Below the pieces are notes generated by a model. It was not told the origin of the DNA. It ran no database searches and worked only from the letters and a program-made list of their open reading frames with translations. The translations under genes and the position numbers were made by a program. From an uncultured Ectothiorhodospiraceae bacterium (GTDB lineage Bacteria; Pseudomonadota; Gammaproteobacteria; UBA6429; Thiohalophilaceae): a DNA stretch of 64,000 bases. Location: assembly GCA_947259575.1 (NCBI GenBank), contig CAMYMU010000029.1, positions 110,479-174,478 on the forward strand, written 5' to 3'. Positions 17,141 through 26,866 of this stretch are shown piece by piece (positions within the stretch are counted from its first letter, which is position 1; the number at the start of each line of letters is the position of its first letter).

Positions 17141-18484
17141 TTGATTCTATTATTAGTGACAACACTAATATTTGTTTTCGGAATTGTTTACTACGGCGCC
17201 GAAAAAGTTAATGAAGAAGCGCGTGTAACGACAGAAAACTATGTAAAAGCAATAATCGACGATAGATTAAATCAGCTACAAACTCTAACCAAGGATTATG
17301 CTTACTGGGACGATACAATAGAGTTTGCATATCATTCCCAAAATTCTGAATGGATTAAAGAGAATATCGGTGAGTACTTAACTGATACATTCAAAATTAC
17401 TGACCTGGTCATTATCAATAGTCAGAATAACCCGGTTCTATCTCTTAAATATGGTCAGGTTGACAATTCAACTTATGCAACAATAAACAAGGATGCTTTA
17501 TTAAGCCTTATTGAAAAGGCACGACAATCAGGCACTGTACCCGCTCCTGTATCTGGAATACTAATGATTGATGGTACGCCTGCGATCGTCGGTGTATCGG
17601 TTCTCGCACCTGAAGATGGTACCTCGTTGCCATCACCCCGTCCGTTGTTGCTACTGGCAAATCGCCTCAATCAGGGTTACTTTCAGGAGCTATCTAAGCA
17701 ATACAGGCTAAGCGATTTACGCTTTACAGCAAGTGGTCAAAGCAGTGCAACTGACAGCTCGATTAAAATTATTAACCCATTGGATAAAACCCTGGGGCGG
17801 CTTTCCTGGCGACCTGAACAACACGGTGACTTAGTGATTGCTAAGCTACAATTACCAATATTATTACTGTTAGTTGTTATTACGCTAATTACTCTATTTA
17901 TTATTAGTGTCTCTCGCAAGACAGAACGTCGTCTACAAAAAGCCTATGAAGATTTGGCGTTTAATGCTAATCACGATGCCCTAACGGGTCTGGCCAATAG
18001 ACGTTTGTTCAATGAAATTATGCAGCAAACTATCCGCTCCGCCAAAAGAGATAATATTTCCTGCGCACTATTGTATATTGATCTGGATGATTTTAAGGAT
18101 GTTAACGATGCTTATGGTCACGAAGCAGGCGACCAGGTATTAGTGAAGATAGCTAATCGCATTAAATCCAGTATCCGTGAATCTGACACTATAGCGCGTA
18201 TGGGGGGTGATGAATTTATTGTTCTCTTGCATAAGACAGTCAACTACGATGATATCAAAGCGACAGCAGAGAAGATTCTGAAAAACCTGACACAGCCTAT
18301 CGCGGTCCAGGATAATGAAGTAAAGCTTAGCGCTAGTATTGGTATTACAATATGCCCAGATGATGGGATAGATTTAGATACTCTCATGTCAAAGGCGGAT
18401 TCAGCGTTGTATAACTGCAAGAAACAAGGCAGAAACGCATACCAGTTTTATGCGGACTTTGAAAAAATGGCTAAGCCGTGCTAG
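17141..18484 (+). CDS. Diguanylate cyclase with periplasmic CHASE4-like sensor
   Basis: At least 447 residues. A transmembrane helix opens the protein. A periplasmic CHASE4-like domain follows (DDRLNQLQTLTKDYAYWDDT, a strong family marker), then a second helix (about residues 232-256), then a GGDEF domain. The active-site motif is intact (MGGDEF near 354) and the inhibitory I-site R-x-x-D lies five residues before it (RESD). It is therefore expected to make c-di-GMP with product feedback. The listed TTG start leaves no basic residues before helix 1. The frame is open back to 17069, and an ATT at 17084 preceded by GGGGA would add NLEIKPNKSSNWRIILS, a far more normal N-terminus. Confidence 0.85.
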   Translation: MILLLVTTLIFVFGIVYYGAEKVNEEARVTTENYVKAIIDDRLNQLQTLTKDYAYWDDTIEFAYHSQNSEWIKENIGEYLTDTFKITDLVIINSQNNPVLSLKYGQVDNSTYATINKDALLSLIEKARQSGTVPAPVSGILMIDGTPAIVGVSVLAPEDGTSLPSPRPLLLLANRLNQGYFQELSKQYRLSDLRFTASGQSSATDSSIKIINPLDKTLGRLSWRPEQHGDLVIAKLQLPILLLLVVITLITLFIISVSRKTERRLQKAYEDLAFNANHDALTGLANRRLFNEIMQQTIRSAKRDNISCALLYIDLDDFKDVNDAYGHEAGDQVLVKIANRIKSSIRESDTIARMGGDEFIVLLHKTVNYDDIKATAEKILKNLTQPIAVQDNEVKLSASIGITICPDDGIDLDTLMSKADSALYNCKKQGRNAYQFYADFEKMAKPC

Positions 18485-18737
18485 AAGTTAGTGTGCTCTA
18501 TGGGTGAACGATTAGTTACTTATTGTTTTTTTTACCCATTTATACGCATCCCCCTCTTTTTTAAAAAACAGCAATTATTTTTCGAGATTCATCGCCCATA
18601 ATCCGATAAAAAATATACATATTAACTCGCCTTATTTGATTATTATTTATTTTTTCAATAGCTTAGTAAGATACCCCTGTGAATTGCAAATAACCATTTA
18701 TCAAATGGTGACAGGGCTAGAAGGGAGCTGGTGATAT

Positions 18738-18763
18738 ATCCCGCCTTGGTTAAAGGGCGGGAT
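18738..18763 (-). terminator. Hairpin downstream of valS
   Basis: ATCCCGCC (18738-18745) pairs with GGCGGGAT (18756-18763). It lies 12 bp beyond the valS stop on the minus strand. The following T content is poor (ATATAT), so it may be a weak terminator or only a 3' stabilising hairpin. Confidence 0.4.
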
Positions 18764-18774
18764 GATAGGTTGAA

Positions 18775-21540
18775 TTAGAGTTTATTAATTTTATCTAATT
18801 GTTCTTGTAGTTTTTCTATCGCAATCTTGATTTCAGAAAGCTTACTGCGCTCTTTTTCGACTACAGGGGCTGGAGCCTTATCGACAAAGCTGGGGTTGCC
18901 GAGCTTCTTTTCAACCTGCTCATATTGCTTCTGATTTTTTTCCAATTCTTTTGTCAGGCGTTGGATCTCTGCATCTTTATCGATCAGGCCTTCCATTGGA
19001 ATCAGAACTTTCATTTCACCCACTAGTGCAGTGGCCGATTCCGGCGCCTGTTCATCATCGGCTAACCAGATAATTGTATCCAGTTTGGCAAGGCTGGTGA
19101 GGTAGATTTCATTATCGACCAGGCGTTGTTTATCTTGTTCGGTGCCATTTTGTAATAATACGGGTAGGGGTTTACCGGGTTTGATGTCATAACCACTGCG
19201 TATCTTTCTGATACCCAGTACAAAGGACTGTACCCATTCCATGTCATCGACGGCTTTGTTATCGATGAGTGTGTCGTCGGCGACTGGATAAGGTTGAAGC
19301 ATGATGGCCTTTGCCTTGATCTCACATAACGGTGCTACACGTTGCCAGATCTCTTCTGTTATATAAGGAATAACAGGGTGGGCAAGTCTTAATAAGGCCT
19401 CGAGGACCGTGATCAGTGTTTGTCGAGTACCGCGCTTGGCAGCATCAGAACTTTTTTCGTTCATCAAAACTGGCTTAGACAATTCCAGATACCAGTCACA
19501 GTAATCGTGCCAGGCAAATTCATAAATGGCAGTGGCCATCAGATCAAAACGATAATTGGCTAGCGATTTATGCGCAGTTTCAATGGTTGCCTGTAGGCGT
19601 GACTTGATCCACTTATCCGCCGTGCTGAGCTCGATGTCATCACTACCGATACCAATGTCTTCGCCTTCAGTGTTCATCAACACATAACGTGCGGCATTCC
19701 ATAACTTGTTACAGAAGTTGCGATAGCCTTCAACACGTTTTAGGTCAAAGCTAACATCGCGTCCGGTTGAAGCCAGCGCAGCATAAGTAAAACGCAGGGC
19801 GTCGGTGCCGAAAGCAGGGATGCCATCAGGGAATTCCTTGCGGGTTTGTTTAGCGATCTTCTCAGCCAGTTGCGGTTGCATCATGCCGCGGGTGCGTTTT
19901 TCTAATAGTGCATCGAGTTCTATACCATCGATCAGATCGATCGGGTCAAGCACATTACCTTTTGACTTGGACATCTTGTGTCCATGCGAGTCACGTACCA
20001 GGCCATGGATATAGACTTCCTTGAATGGAACCTCACCAACAAACTTGATGCCCATCATGATCATGCGAGCCACCCAAAAGAAAATAATATCAAAACCGGT
20101 AACTAATACAGACGTTGGATAAAATGTCTTAAGGGTTTCGGTATTTTCAGGCCAGCCTAATGTGGAGAAAGGCCAGAGAGCCGATGAGAACCAGGTATCA
20201 AGCACATCATTATCCTGACGTAAGTTAACGTCAGCTGCTAAATTATTTTTCTCACGCACTTCCTGTTCATTGCGAGCAACATAGATGTTGCCTTCATCGT
20301 CATACCAGGCCGGGATACGGTGTCCCCACCAGATCTGGCGACTGATACACCAGTCCTGGATGTTACGCATCCAGTCGTAATAGGTGTTCTTCCAATTATC
20401 TGGAACGAATTTGATCTTGCCGGTCTCTACTGCTTCAATCGCAGGCTTTGCTAACGGTTCGATCTTTACAAACCACTGATCCGTTAAATAGGGTTCAACC
20501 ACTTTGCCACTGCGATCTCCGCGCGGTACCATCAATTTGTGGTCTTCAATTTTATCCAGTAAATCCAGTGCCTCCAGATCGGCTACGACTTTTTTTCGTG
20601 CGTCATAGCGATCTAATCCCTGGTATGCCTCTGGTGCATTCTCATTAATACTGGCATCGACGGTCAGAATATTGATCATGGGCAAGTCATGCCGTTTACC
20701 CATTTCATAGTCGTTAAAGTCATGGGCAGGTGTAATCTTCACACAACCGGTTCCAAACTCAGGATCAACATAGTTATCGGCGATGATCGGAATTTCGCGA
20801 CCGACCAGAGGCAGGGTGATGGTCTTACCGATCAGTGATTGATAGCGCTCATCATCAGGATGCACGGCCACAGCAGTATCACCTAACATGGTCTCGGGAC
20901 GAGTCGTTGCCACCACCATATGACCTGAACCATCGGTAAGAGGGTAACGCATGTGCCAAAGGAAACCATTTTCTTCTTCAGAGATAACTTCGAGATCAGA
21001 AACCGCTGTATGTAGAACAGGATCCCAATTCACCAGGCGTTTTCCACGATAGATCAGTCCCTCTTCATGCAGGCGAACAAAGACTTCCTTCACCGCCTCG
21101 GATAGACCATCGTCCATGGTGAAGCGTTCACGTGACCAATCCAGTGAAGAACCAAGTCGGCGCAGCTGGCGTGTAATGTGACCGCCGGACTCTTCTTTCC
21201 AGTCCCAGACGCGTTCAATAAAGGCATCACGGCCCAGGTCATGACGGGTTTTACCCTCGGCATTGAGTTGGCGTTCCACCACCATTTGTGTCGCGATCCC
21301 CGCGTGGTCAGTGCCTGGCTGCCATAAGGTGTTGTGCCCCATCATGCGGTGATACCGGGTCAGGGTATCCATGATCGTATTATTAAAGCCGTGCCCCATA
21401 TGCAGACTGCCCGTCACATTGGGCGGTGGGATCATGATGGAGAAGGATTCTTTACCGCCTTGGGGGGCAAAATGATCATTCTTTTCCCAGGTCTCATACC
21501 AGCGCTGTTCGATGTTTTGGGGGTTGTAAGTCTTGTCCAT
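18775..21540 (-). CDS. valS: Valine-tRNA ligase
   Basis: A 921-residue class I aminoacyl-tRNA synthetase that charges tRNA-Val. The HIGH-type motif is HMGH at residues 47-50 ([15 protein letters not shown]) and the KMSKS motif is in [14 protein letters not shown]. An editing domain with [17 protein letters not shown] lies between them. A C-terminal coiled coil ([19 protein letters not shown]) is typical of ValRS. The frame opens 20 codons earlier, but [11 protein letters not shown] aligns with the normal family start (MEKTYNPQ in E. coli), so the ATG at 21538-21540 was chosen. It is divergent from the glycosyltransferase gene. Confidence 0.97.
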   Translation of the reverse strand: MDKTYNPQNIEQRWYETWEKNDHFAPQGGKESFSIMIPPPNVTGSLHMGHGFNNTIMDTLTRYHRMMGHNTLWQPGTDHAGIATQMVVERQLNAEGKTRHDLGRDAFIERVWDWKEESGGHITRQLRRLGSSLDWSRERFTMDDGLSEAVKEVFVRLHEEGLIYRGKRLVNWDPVLHTAVSDLEVISEEENGFLWHMRYPLTDGSGHMVVATTRPETMLGDTAVAVHPDDERYQSLIGKTITLPLVGREIPIIADNYVDPEFGTGCVKITPAHDFNDYEMGKRHDLPMINILTVDASINENAPEAYQGLDRYDARKKVVADLEALDLLDKIEDHKLMVPRGDRSGKVVEPYLTDQWFVKIEPLAKPAIEAVETGKIKFVPDNWKNTYYDWMRNIQDWCISRQIWWGHRIPAWYDDEGNIYVARNEQEVREKNNLAADVNLRQDNDVLDTWFSSALWPFSTLGWPENTETLKTFYPTSVLVTGFDIIFFWVARMIMMGIKFVGEVPFKEVYIHGLVRDSHGHKMSKSKGNVLDPIDLIDGIELDALLEKRTRGMMQPQLAEKIAKQTRKEFPDGIPAFGTDALRFTYAALASTGRDVSFDLKRVEGYRNFCNKLWNAARYVLMNTEGEDIGIGSDDIELSTADKWIKSRLQATIETAHKSLANYRFDLMATAIYEFAWHDYCDWYLELSKPVLMNEKSSDAAKRGTRQTLITVLEALLRLAHPVIPYITEEIWQRVAPLCEIKAKAIMLQPYPVADDTLIDNKAVDDMEWVQSFVLGIRKIRSGYDIKPGKPLPVLLQNGTEQDKQRLVDNEIYLTSLAKLDTIIWLADDEQAPESATALVGEMKVLIPMEGLIDKDAEIQRLTKELEKNQKQYEQVEKKLGNPSFVDKAPAPVVEKERSKLSEIKIAIEKLQEQLDKINKL

Positions 21541-21714
21541 ATTGTGGGGCGAGCCTGTTTCTTCGTGAATTGAGAAAAGCGGCATTATAACTGGATTCAC
21601 AGCAGATTCATCCTGTAATCCGGCAGGATTTATTTCAGAGTAGAATTACGACACAGGCGAACAACGAGGGAGTCTGCTAGTATTCACCGAATTATAAAAA
21701 AATGGTAATCGCAC

Positions 21715-23220
21715 GTGTTTTTTAGCCGACTCACCACCGCACAATCATTGTTCATTCTGATCGGGGTTAGCCTCCTGATCAAGGTCGTCATGGCCATGGT
21801 CTTGCCGATGACGGGCGATGAGGCCTATTTCATTGTCTGGGGCAATCACCTTGATTATGGCTATTACGATCACCCACCGATGGTGGGTTGGTGGTTAGCA
21901 GCCCTGCTGCAGGTCAGCGATCACCCCTTGTGGTTGCGGATGCCGACCATACTGGTTACCACCGTGATCGGCTGGATGATTTACCGTATTGTCTACCCGC
22001 GAGGTAAAACCAATGCGGTGATCGCGGCTGGTTTATATTGGTTAGCGCCTATCCATTTATTAGCACCGTTGATCACTACCGACACACCGCTGATCTTTTT
22101 TGCCTTCCTGTCGGGTGTGAGCTTTTATAAAGCGCAGCGCCATGATCGTTATCGTTGGTATTTGCTCGCTGGCCTGTTTCTGGGACTGGCCTTCTTCTCC
22201 AAGTTCTTTGCCGGGATGCTGGGCATCGCCTATGTGCTTTACGTCATCCTGTTTGTGCGCAGAGGGATCAAACCTTATATAGGTATCTTATTTGTGATAC
22301 TCGGCACCTTGCCGTTTATCGCCCTCAACCTGTACTGGAACTATCAGCACTGCTGGGATAATTATTTATTTAACCTGGTTAATCGCACCAGTGACGCCAG
22401 CTTCTCGTTCTGGACCGTGGGTAAGTATGTACTGATGTTGGCCTATATAATAACACCCCCGGTTGTGTTCTATGTTGTGCGTAAACCCGGCGTGCTCATG
22501 GAAACGCTTCGCAATGGTGGCCTGGGTGTATTCCTGGCGTTATTTGTTATACCGATTGTATTGTTCTTTGCCCTGTCGTTTGCCAAGAGTGTCGGTCTAC
22601 ACTGGTTACTCAGTTTTTACCCATTCCTGTTTATCGCCGTGATTATGTTGCTGCACTTTGGGCAACTGCGTGTATGTTTTTATTTCATGTGGGGCTTTAG
22701 TTTATTGCACGTCCTGGCCTTTGCCATCATCTACGCACTTAGCCCCGGTATATTCAAAGATAACGAAGATAACTATCAAAAGATCGTGCTGGCCATGTAC
22801 ACCCCCGAGCTACTAGAGCTGATCGACTCACAACGCTACGACTTTACGCTTGCGACACCGAGTTACAGTGAATCAGCCGTACTGGCCTATCACAGCCGTG
22901 AAGACGTACTGGTGTTCGGACACGGATCACACCACGGGCGGCAAGACGATATCATTACAGACTTCAAAAAATATAACGGCAAAGGCATCGCCATCCTCAT
23001 GCGCAAAGATGACACAAAGCGCTACGCAAAATATTTTAATTCTTTTGCGCACGTCATATTGCCATTTAAAGACACACAGTATCATTTAGGTGTTGGGGTT
23101 GGATTTAAATACGAGCTTTATAATCAAGAAGTACTTGAGAATATACGTAACAACTTTTATCGGATACCCGAGTGGTTACCGACCGGGAGTTGTTATATGC
23201 ATGAGCGTGATAACCAATAA
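21715..23220 (+). CDS. Family 39 (ArnT-like) membrane glycosyltransferase
   Basis: A 501-residue polytopic protein of the dolichyl-phosphate-mannose-type glycosyltransferase family (PMT_2). The catalytic-type acidic residues are in MTGDEAYFIVWGNHLDYGYY, followed by DHPPMVGWWLA, a family hallmark. About ten transmembrane helices are followed by a soluble C-terminal domain from about residue 350. Family members transfer a sugar from a polyprenyl-phosphate carrier to lipid A, protein or another glycan in the periplasm; the acceptor cannot be predicted. The start is GTG at 21715, because the nearby ATG at 21702 is out of frame. No flippase or sugar-synthesis genes are adjacent. Confidence 0.88.
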   Translation: MFFSRLTTAQSLFILIGVSLLIKVVMAMVLPMTGDEAYFIVWGNHLDYGYYDHPPMVGWWLAALLQVSDHPLWLRMPTILVTTVIGWMIYRIVYPRGKTNAVIAAGLYWLAPIHLLAPLITTDTPLIFFAFLSGVSFYKAQRHDRYRWYLLAGLFLGLAFFSKFFAGMLGIAYVLYVILFVRRGIKPYIGILFVILGTLPFIALNLYWNYQHCWDNYLFNLVNRTSDASFSFWTVGKYVLMLAYIITPPVVFYVVRKPGVLMETLRNGGLGVFLALFVIPIVLFFALSFAKSVGLHWLLSFYPFLFIAVIMLLHFGQLRVCFYFMWGFSLLHVLAFAIIYALSPGIFKDNEDNYQKIVLAMYTPELLELIDSQRYDFTLATPSYSESAVLAYHSREDVLVFGHGSHHGRQDDIITDFKKYNGKGIAILMRKDDTKRYAKYFNSFAHVILPFKDTQYHLGVGVGFKYELYNQEVLENIRNNFYRIPEWLPTGSCYMHERDNQ

Positions 23221-23317
23221 CGCGTTGTAGCGACTAATCAAACCAAGAAAATCCGATAGGCAAACGATGATGAAAACGCTAAGTTAACTTACTAAATAAA
23301 TCGGGATAAAGATTCTA

Positions 23318-24085
23318 ATGATATTTAAACAACTGTTTGAGGTTGATTCATCCACTTTCACCTATCTGATAGCAGACAGCGATTCAGGTACTGCTATATT
23401 GATTGATCCGGTGCGAGAAACGGTCGAACGCGATTTACAAGTTTTAAAAGATATGAATTTGACGCTTTCCGCTACATTGGAAACGCATGTTCATGCCGAC
23501 CACTTGACCGGTGCCAAGTTACTTAAAGCTAAAACAAATTGCAAAATTGCTTATCCTGCCATGGTGAAATCTTCCTGTATCGATATCGCTATCAAGGAAG
23601 GTGAAGCATTCAAAGTTGGCAATATCGAGCTCAACCCATTGTTTACACCGGGACATACCGATCATCACCATGCCTATCTGATAGATACCCCGATACAAAA
23701 GTTACTGTTTACAGGCGATGCTTTATTAATTGAAGCCTGTGGTCGAACCGATTTTCAATCCGGTAGTGCAGAGGCACTTTATAATAGTATTCATAATAAA
23801 ATTTTCTCTTTACCTGACGAAACGCTGGTATATCCTGGCCACGATTATGAAGGACGGTTTATTACGTCTGTGTCACAGGAAAAGGTCCGTAACCCAAGGC
23901 TGGGTGGTGGTAAAAGCAAGCAGGAGTTCGTTAAGATAATGGATGGACTTGATTTACCTTATCCGCGAAAAACTTATCCGCGAAAAATAGATTTTGCTGT
24001 ACCCGGTAATGAGCAGTGCGGAATCTGTCCAGGCAATGTGCCGGACGAATTTAAAGGCAGTTGTGCCATTCACGACCAGGGATGA
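23318..24085 (+). CDS. ETHE1-type persulfide dioxygenase (MBL fold)
   Basis: A 255-residue metallo-beta-lactamase-fold enzyme. The iron-site motifs are present: ETHVHADHLTGAK (about residues 55-67), FTPGHTDHH, FTGDALLIEACGRTDFQSG and VYPGHDYEGR. The A-C-G-R-T-D-F-Q-S-G stretch is diagnostic of the ETHE1/persulfide dioxygenase group, which oxidises glutathione persulfide to sulfite. This fits a sulfur-oxidising cell. The C-terminal ~40 residues include three cysteines (NEQCGICPGNVP, GSCAIHD). A 15-bp tandem duplication near 23956-23985 duplicates the residues around YPRK. A GSH-dependent hydrolase of the same fold is the main alternative. Confidence 0.87.
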   Translation: MIFKQLFEVDSSTFTYLIADSDSGTAILIDPVRETVERDLQVLKDMNLTLSATLETHVHADHLTGAKLLKAKTNCKIAYPAMVKSSCIDIAIKEGEAFKVGNIELNPLFTPGHTDHHHAYLIDTPIQKLLFTGDALLIEACGRTDFQSGSAEALYNSIHNKIFSLPDETLVYPGHDYEGRFITSVSQEKVRNPRLGGGKSKQEFVKIMDGLDLPYPRKTYPRKIDFAVPGNEQCGICPGNVPDEFKGSCAIHDQG

Positions 24086-24363
24086 AGAAAATGAACATGC
24101 CGCTATGATACTTGAGTGGTTCGCCGTAAAGGTCCAATATTTGATAAAGAGTTAATAGATTATCTCTATACCAATAAGCGGATAGCCTATAAGCAAAATT
24201 GTCTAATAAGATGATGCTCGTCTGCGACACTCGGCAAAATACACCTCGCGCCTCACAGCCAGGTCGTTGAATGTCTGCTTTTCACTATAAAAACGTTGTT
24301 TCAGTGTATCCCTGTAAGTCCGCAATTGGCCGAAAGGAGACGGGTACATTTAGTAGAAAACTT

Positions 24364-24774
24364 TTAAGATTGACCGTCCTCTAACATCTTCCGTATCTGA
24401 TCTAAATAAGCCCGCATTTGTTTTTTGATATCGTTCTCAGCTGAGACGACGGCTTTCATGAGTTTGTCGCGCATGGTTTTTTCGATCTGTTTTTGCATCT
24501 CATCAAGAAAGGCGTTGAGCACATCGATGTCGACGGTAGGCTGGGCGCCTTCGACTTGGGGTTGCACGACAATCTCATCCAGCTCTGGTACTTCGACGAG
24601 TTCTGGAATGTTGTCAACTTCGGGTAGTTCTTCGGCTTCTGTGGACAATGTTGGAATAGGGGTTGCCAGCTCAATACTCTCACGGGCGGCATTGAGTTTG
24701 ACTTCGCTTTTCTCGAGTAGTCCTTTGATGGACTCGAGTGCGGAGAGGAGTTCTTCTGGTTCCTGTTTGGCCAT
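24364..24774 (-). CDS. Unknown small protein downstream of holC
   Basis: A 136-residue hydrophilic protein not assigned to a family. Residues 1-40 and 90-136 are predicted amphipathic helices (LLSALESIKGLLEKSEVKL; FLDEMQKQIEKTMRDKLMK). The middle is an acidic, Pro- and Val-rich linker (PELVEVPELDEIVVQPQVEG). It lies 9 bp after holC in the same direction. A small uncharacterised gene at this position between holC and valS also occurs in other gammaproteobacteria (from memory), so it is probably a real gene. Function unknown. Confidence 0.75.
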   Translation of the reverse strand: MAKQEPEELLSALESIKGLLEKSEVKLNAARESIELATPIPTLSTEAEELPEVDNIPELVEVPELDEIVVQPQVEGAQPTVDIDVLNAFLDEMQKQIEKTMRDKLMKAVVSAENDIKKQMRAYLDQIRKMLEDGQS

Positions 24775-24783
24775 GCAGTTAGC

Positions 24784-25215
24784 TTAGCTGTTTAGTTCGT
24801 GGGTTTCGAGGGGATAGCCTCGTTCCCGGTAAAATTTAAAGCGTGCCCGTGCGGTTTCACGGGTTGGTTCGTCACCACTGACGATCTCGGCGACACGCTC
24901 GAAGCGGGTGAAAAAATTCGGTACTTCGTCGGCGAGGTTGATCAGGACATCTGGTTGTATCTCGGGTAAACCTTCATGGCCGATGATGACGGCGGCGTCT
25001 TGCTGGTCTGTATTATTGCTGAGACAGTGGGGGATAAAGCTACCCTGGCGAAACACCCACAGCATGTCATCGAGGCTTTTGGCCTGTTCGGCACTGTTGG
25101 CGTGGATATAGATCTTGTTTTGCTGGCCATATGCTTTTTCAGCAATACGGCAGGCTAGCTGGAGGTTTGCCTCCGCCGCCTGGTTGGGACTGATGTAAAA
25201 ATTCACTCGCGTCAT
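24784..25215 (-). CDS. holC: DNA polymerase III subunit chi
   Basis: A 143-residue protein matching the chi clamp-loader subunit, which links the tau-complex to single-strand binding protein at the replication fork. Landmarks are VNFYISPN at the start, ACRIAEKAYGQQNKIYIHA, SLDDMLWVFRQGSFIPHCLS and LINLADEVPNFFTRFERVAEIV. The C-terminal region has RARFKFYRERGYPLETHEL. It follows pepA by 3 bp, the usual gammaproteobacterial arrangement, and is probably translated from the same mRNA. Confidence 0.93.
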   Translation of the reverse strand: MTRVNFYISPNQAAEANLQLACRIAEKAYGQQNKIYIHANSAEQAKSLDDMLWVFRQGSFIPHCLSNNTDQQDAAVIIGHEGLPEIQPDVLINLADEVPNFFTRFERVAEIVSGDEPTRETARARFKFYRERGYPLETHELNS

Positions 25216-25218
25216 ATT

Positions 25219-26724
25219 TTATTTTCCTGCCACCGTTCCGGCCCCAGATCCTGCCTCGGACAGGATGTACTCCATTAATAAGGGTACGGGACGGCCAGTG
25301 GCACCTTTTGCGGTACCTGAATCCCAGGCGACCCCAGCGATGTCCAAATGGGCCCATTTAAATTTCTTTGCAAAGCGTGAAAGAAAACAGGCTGCGGTTA
25401 TTGTACCTGCACCGCGGCCACCAATGTTGGCCATGTCCGCAAAATTGCTCTTTAGTTGATCCTGGTATTCTTCCCATAAAGGTAGCTGCCAGGCCCTATC
25501 TGCCGCGCTTTGTCCGGCCGAGAGTAGTTTATCAACGAGTTTTTGGTCGTTACCCAACAGTCCCGCACCCTGATTTCCCAGTGCAATGACGCAGGCACCG
25601 GTCAATGTGGCAATATCGATCACGGCCTTGGGTTTGAATTTCTCTGTGTAGGTCAGTGCATCACATAACACCAGACGGCCTTCGGCATCGGTATTTAGAA
25701 TCTCGATGGTCTGGCCTGACATGCTGGTGACCACATCACCGGGTTTGCTGGCCTTACCATCGGGCAAGTTTTCACTGGCGGCAATGACACCGACCACATT
25801 GACCTTCGGTTTGAGCTCGCCGAGGCTACGCATGACACCGAGGACACTGGCGGCACCACACATATCAAATTTCATCTCATCCATCGCCGCACCGGGTTTA
25901 ATCGAGATACCCCCGGAATCAAACGTAATACCTTTACCCACCAGTGCGATAGGATTACCGGCCTTGGCCGCACCTTTATATTCGAACACGATCAACTTAG
26001 GCTGTTCACGACTGCCTTTCGCAACGGACAGGAATGAACCCATCTTCAGGGTTTCAATCTGTTTTTGTCCCAATACTGAGACCTTGATGCCATACTGGCG
26101 GCCGATCTTCTTGGCCTGATTGCCGAGATACGTTGGCGTGCAAATATTACCCGGCAGGTTACCGAGCTCGCGGGTGACGGCCATGCCATTGGCAATGGCC
26201 TTGCCAATCTTCGCTGCCCGTGTGGTTTTAGTATCTGATTTTGCAGAGTGTATTGTGACCTTACGCAATTCAGGCTTGCTGTTATTTTTTGAAATAGTTT
26301 TGGTGTAACGGTAAAGACTTTGAGTGAGGACCTGGCTGATTTGTTTAACCTTCCAGGCTGTATCGATGTCTTTTAGTTCCACATCAGTTAAGTAGACAGC
26401 GGCATCTTTGATCTTATAGCTCTTCAGGCTCGTGGCGACGGTCTTGAGCATGGTACGAAATTGATTATCCGATAGTTTTCCTGCTTTGCCGCAGCCAATC
26501 AGTAATACACGTTTTGCTGTGATACCTTCTACATCATGCAAAAGCAGCGTTTCTGAAAGTTTCCCACTCAGGTCACCCCGTTTCAGAACTGACTTGATAT
26601 AACCGCCGGCCTCCGCGTCTATTTTTCGGGCTGACTCAGATAGCTTTGAACCTTCGAAGATGGCGACGACATGGCAATCGGTTTTGTGTTTGGCGATATC
26701 GAGGTTCTTAACGGAAATATTCAT
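25219..26724 (-). CDS. pepA: Leucyl aminopeptidase (M17)
   Basis: A 501-residue cytosolic dimanganese/zinc aminopeptidase. The C-terminal catalytic domain has the family signature NTDAEGRLVLCDAL (residues about 340-353). It is preceded by LVGKGITFDSGGISIKPG and MKFDMCGAASVLG, which contribute metal and active-site residues. The N-terminal domain (1-170) is the variable regulatory domain. It removes N-terminal residues from peptides; in some bacteria it also acts as a DNA-binding architectural protein. It is divergent from lptF and starts the pepA-holC-unknown operon. Confidence 0.96.
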   Translation of the reverse strand: MNISVKNLDIAKHKTDCHVVAIFEGSKLSESARKIDAEAGGYIKSVLKRGDLSGKLSETLLLHDVEGITAKRVLLIGCGKAGKLSDNQFRTMLKTVATSLKSYKIKDAAVYLTDVELKDIDTAWKVKQISQVLTQSLYRYTKTISKNNSKPELRKVTIHSAKSDTKTTRAAKIGKAIANGMAVTRELGNLPGNICTPTYLGNQAKKIGRQYGIKVSVLGQKQIETLKMGSFLSVAKGSREQPKLIVFEYKGAAKAGNPIALVGKGITFDSGGISIKPGAAMDEMKFDMCGAASVLGVMRSLGELKPKVNVVGVIAASENLPDGKASKPGDVVTSMSGQTIEILNTDAEGRLVLCDALTYTEKFKPKAVIDIATLTGACVIALGNQGAGLLGNDQKLVDKLLSAGQSAADRAWQLPLWEEYQDQLKSNFADMANIGGRGAGTITAACFLSRFAKKFKWAHLDIAGVAWDSGTAKGATGRPVPLLMEYILSEAGSGAGTVAGK

Positions 26725-26866
26725 CTTTGCTCCTGATTATGGGATTGGTCTCTAATGGGTAAATATTCTAGAATTTATAATATCTTATGGACCTTTTATA
26801 AGGATATTCTCTATATTACCGGTTATGGTAGTACAAACCGCTTAACAAGTTAAATTTGTCGGATTC

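Noticed and set aside
24086..24363. Possible pseudogene remnant between the persulfide dioxygenase and the small gene near holC
   Set aside because: No frame gave a recognisable protein fragment by eye, so no pseudogene is claimed.
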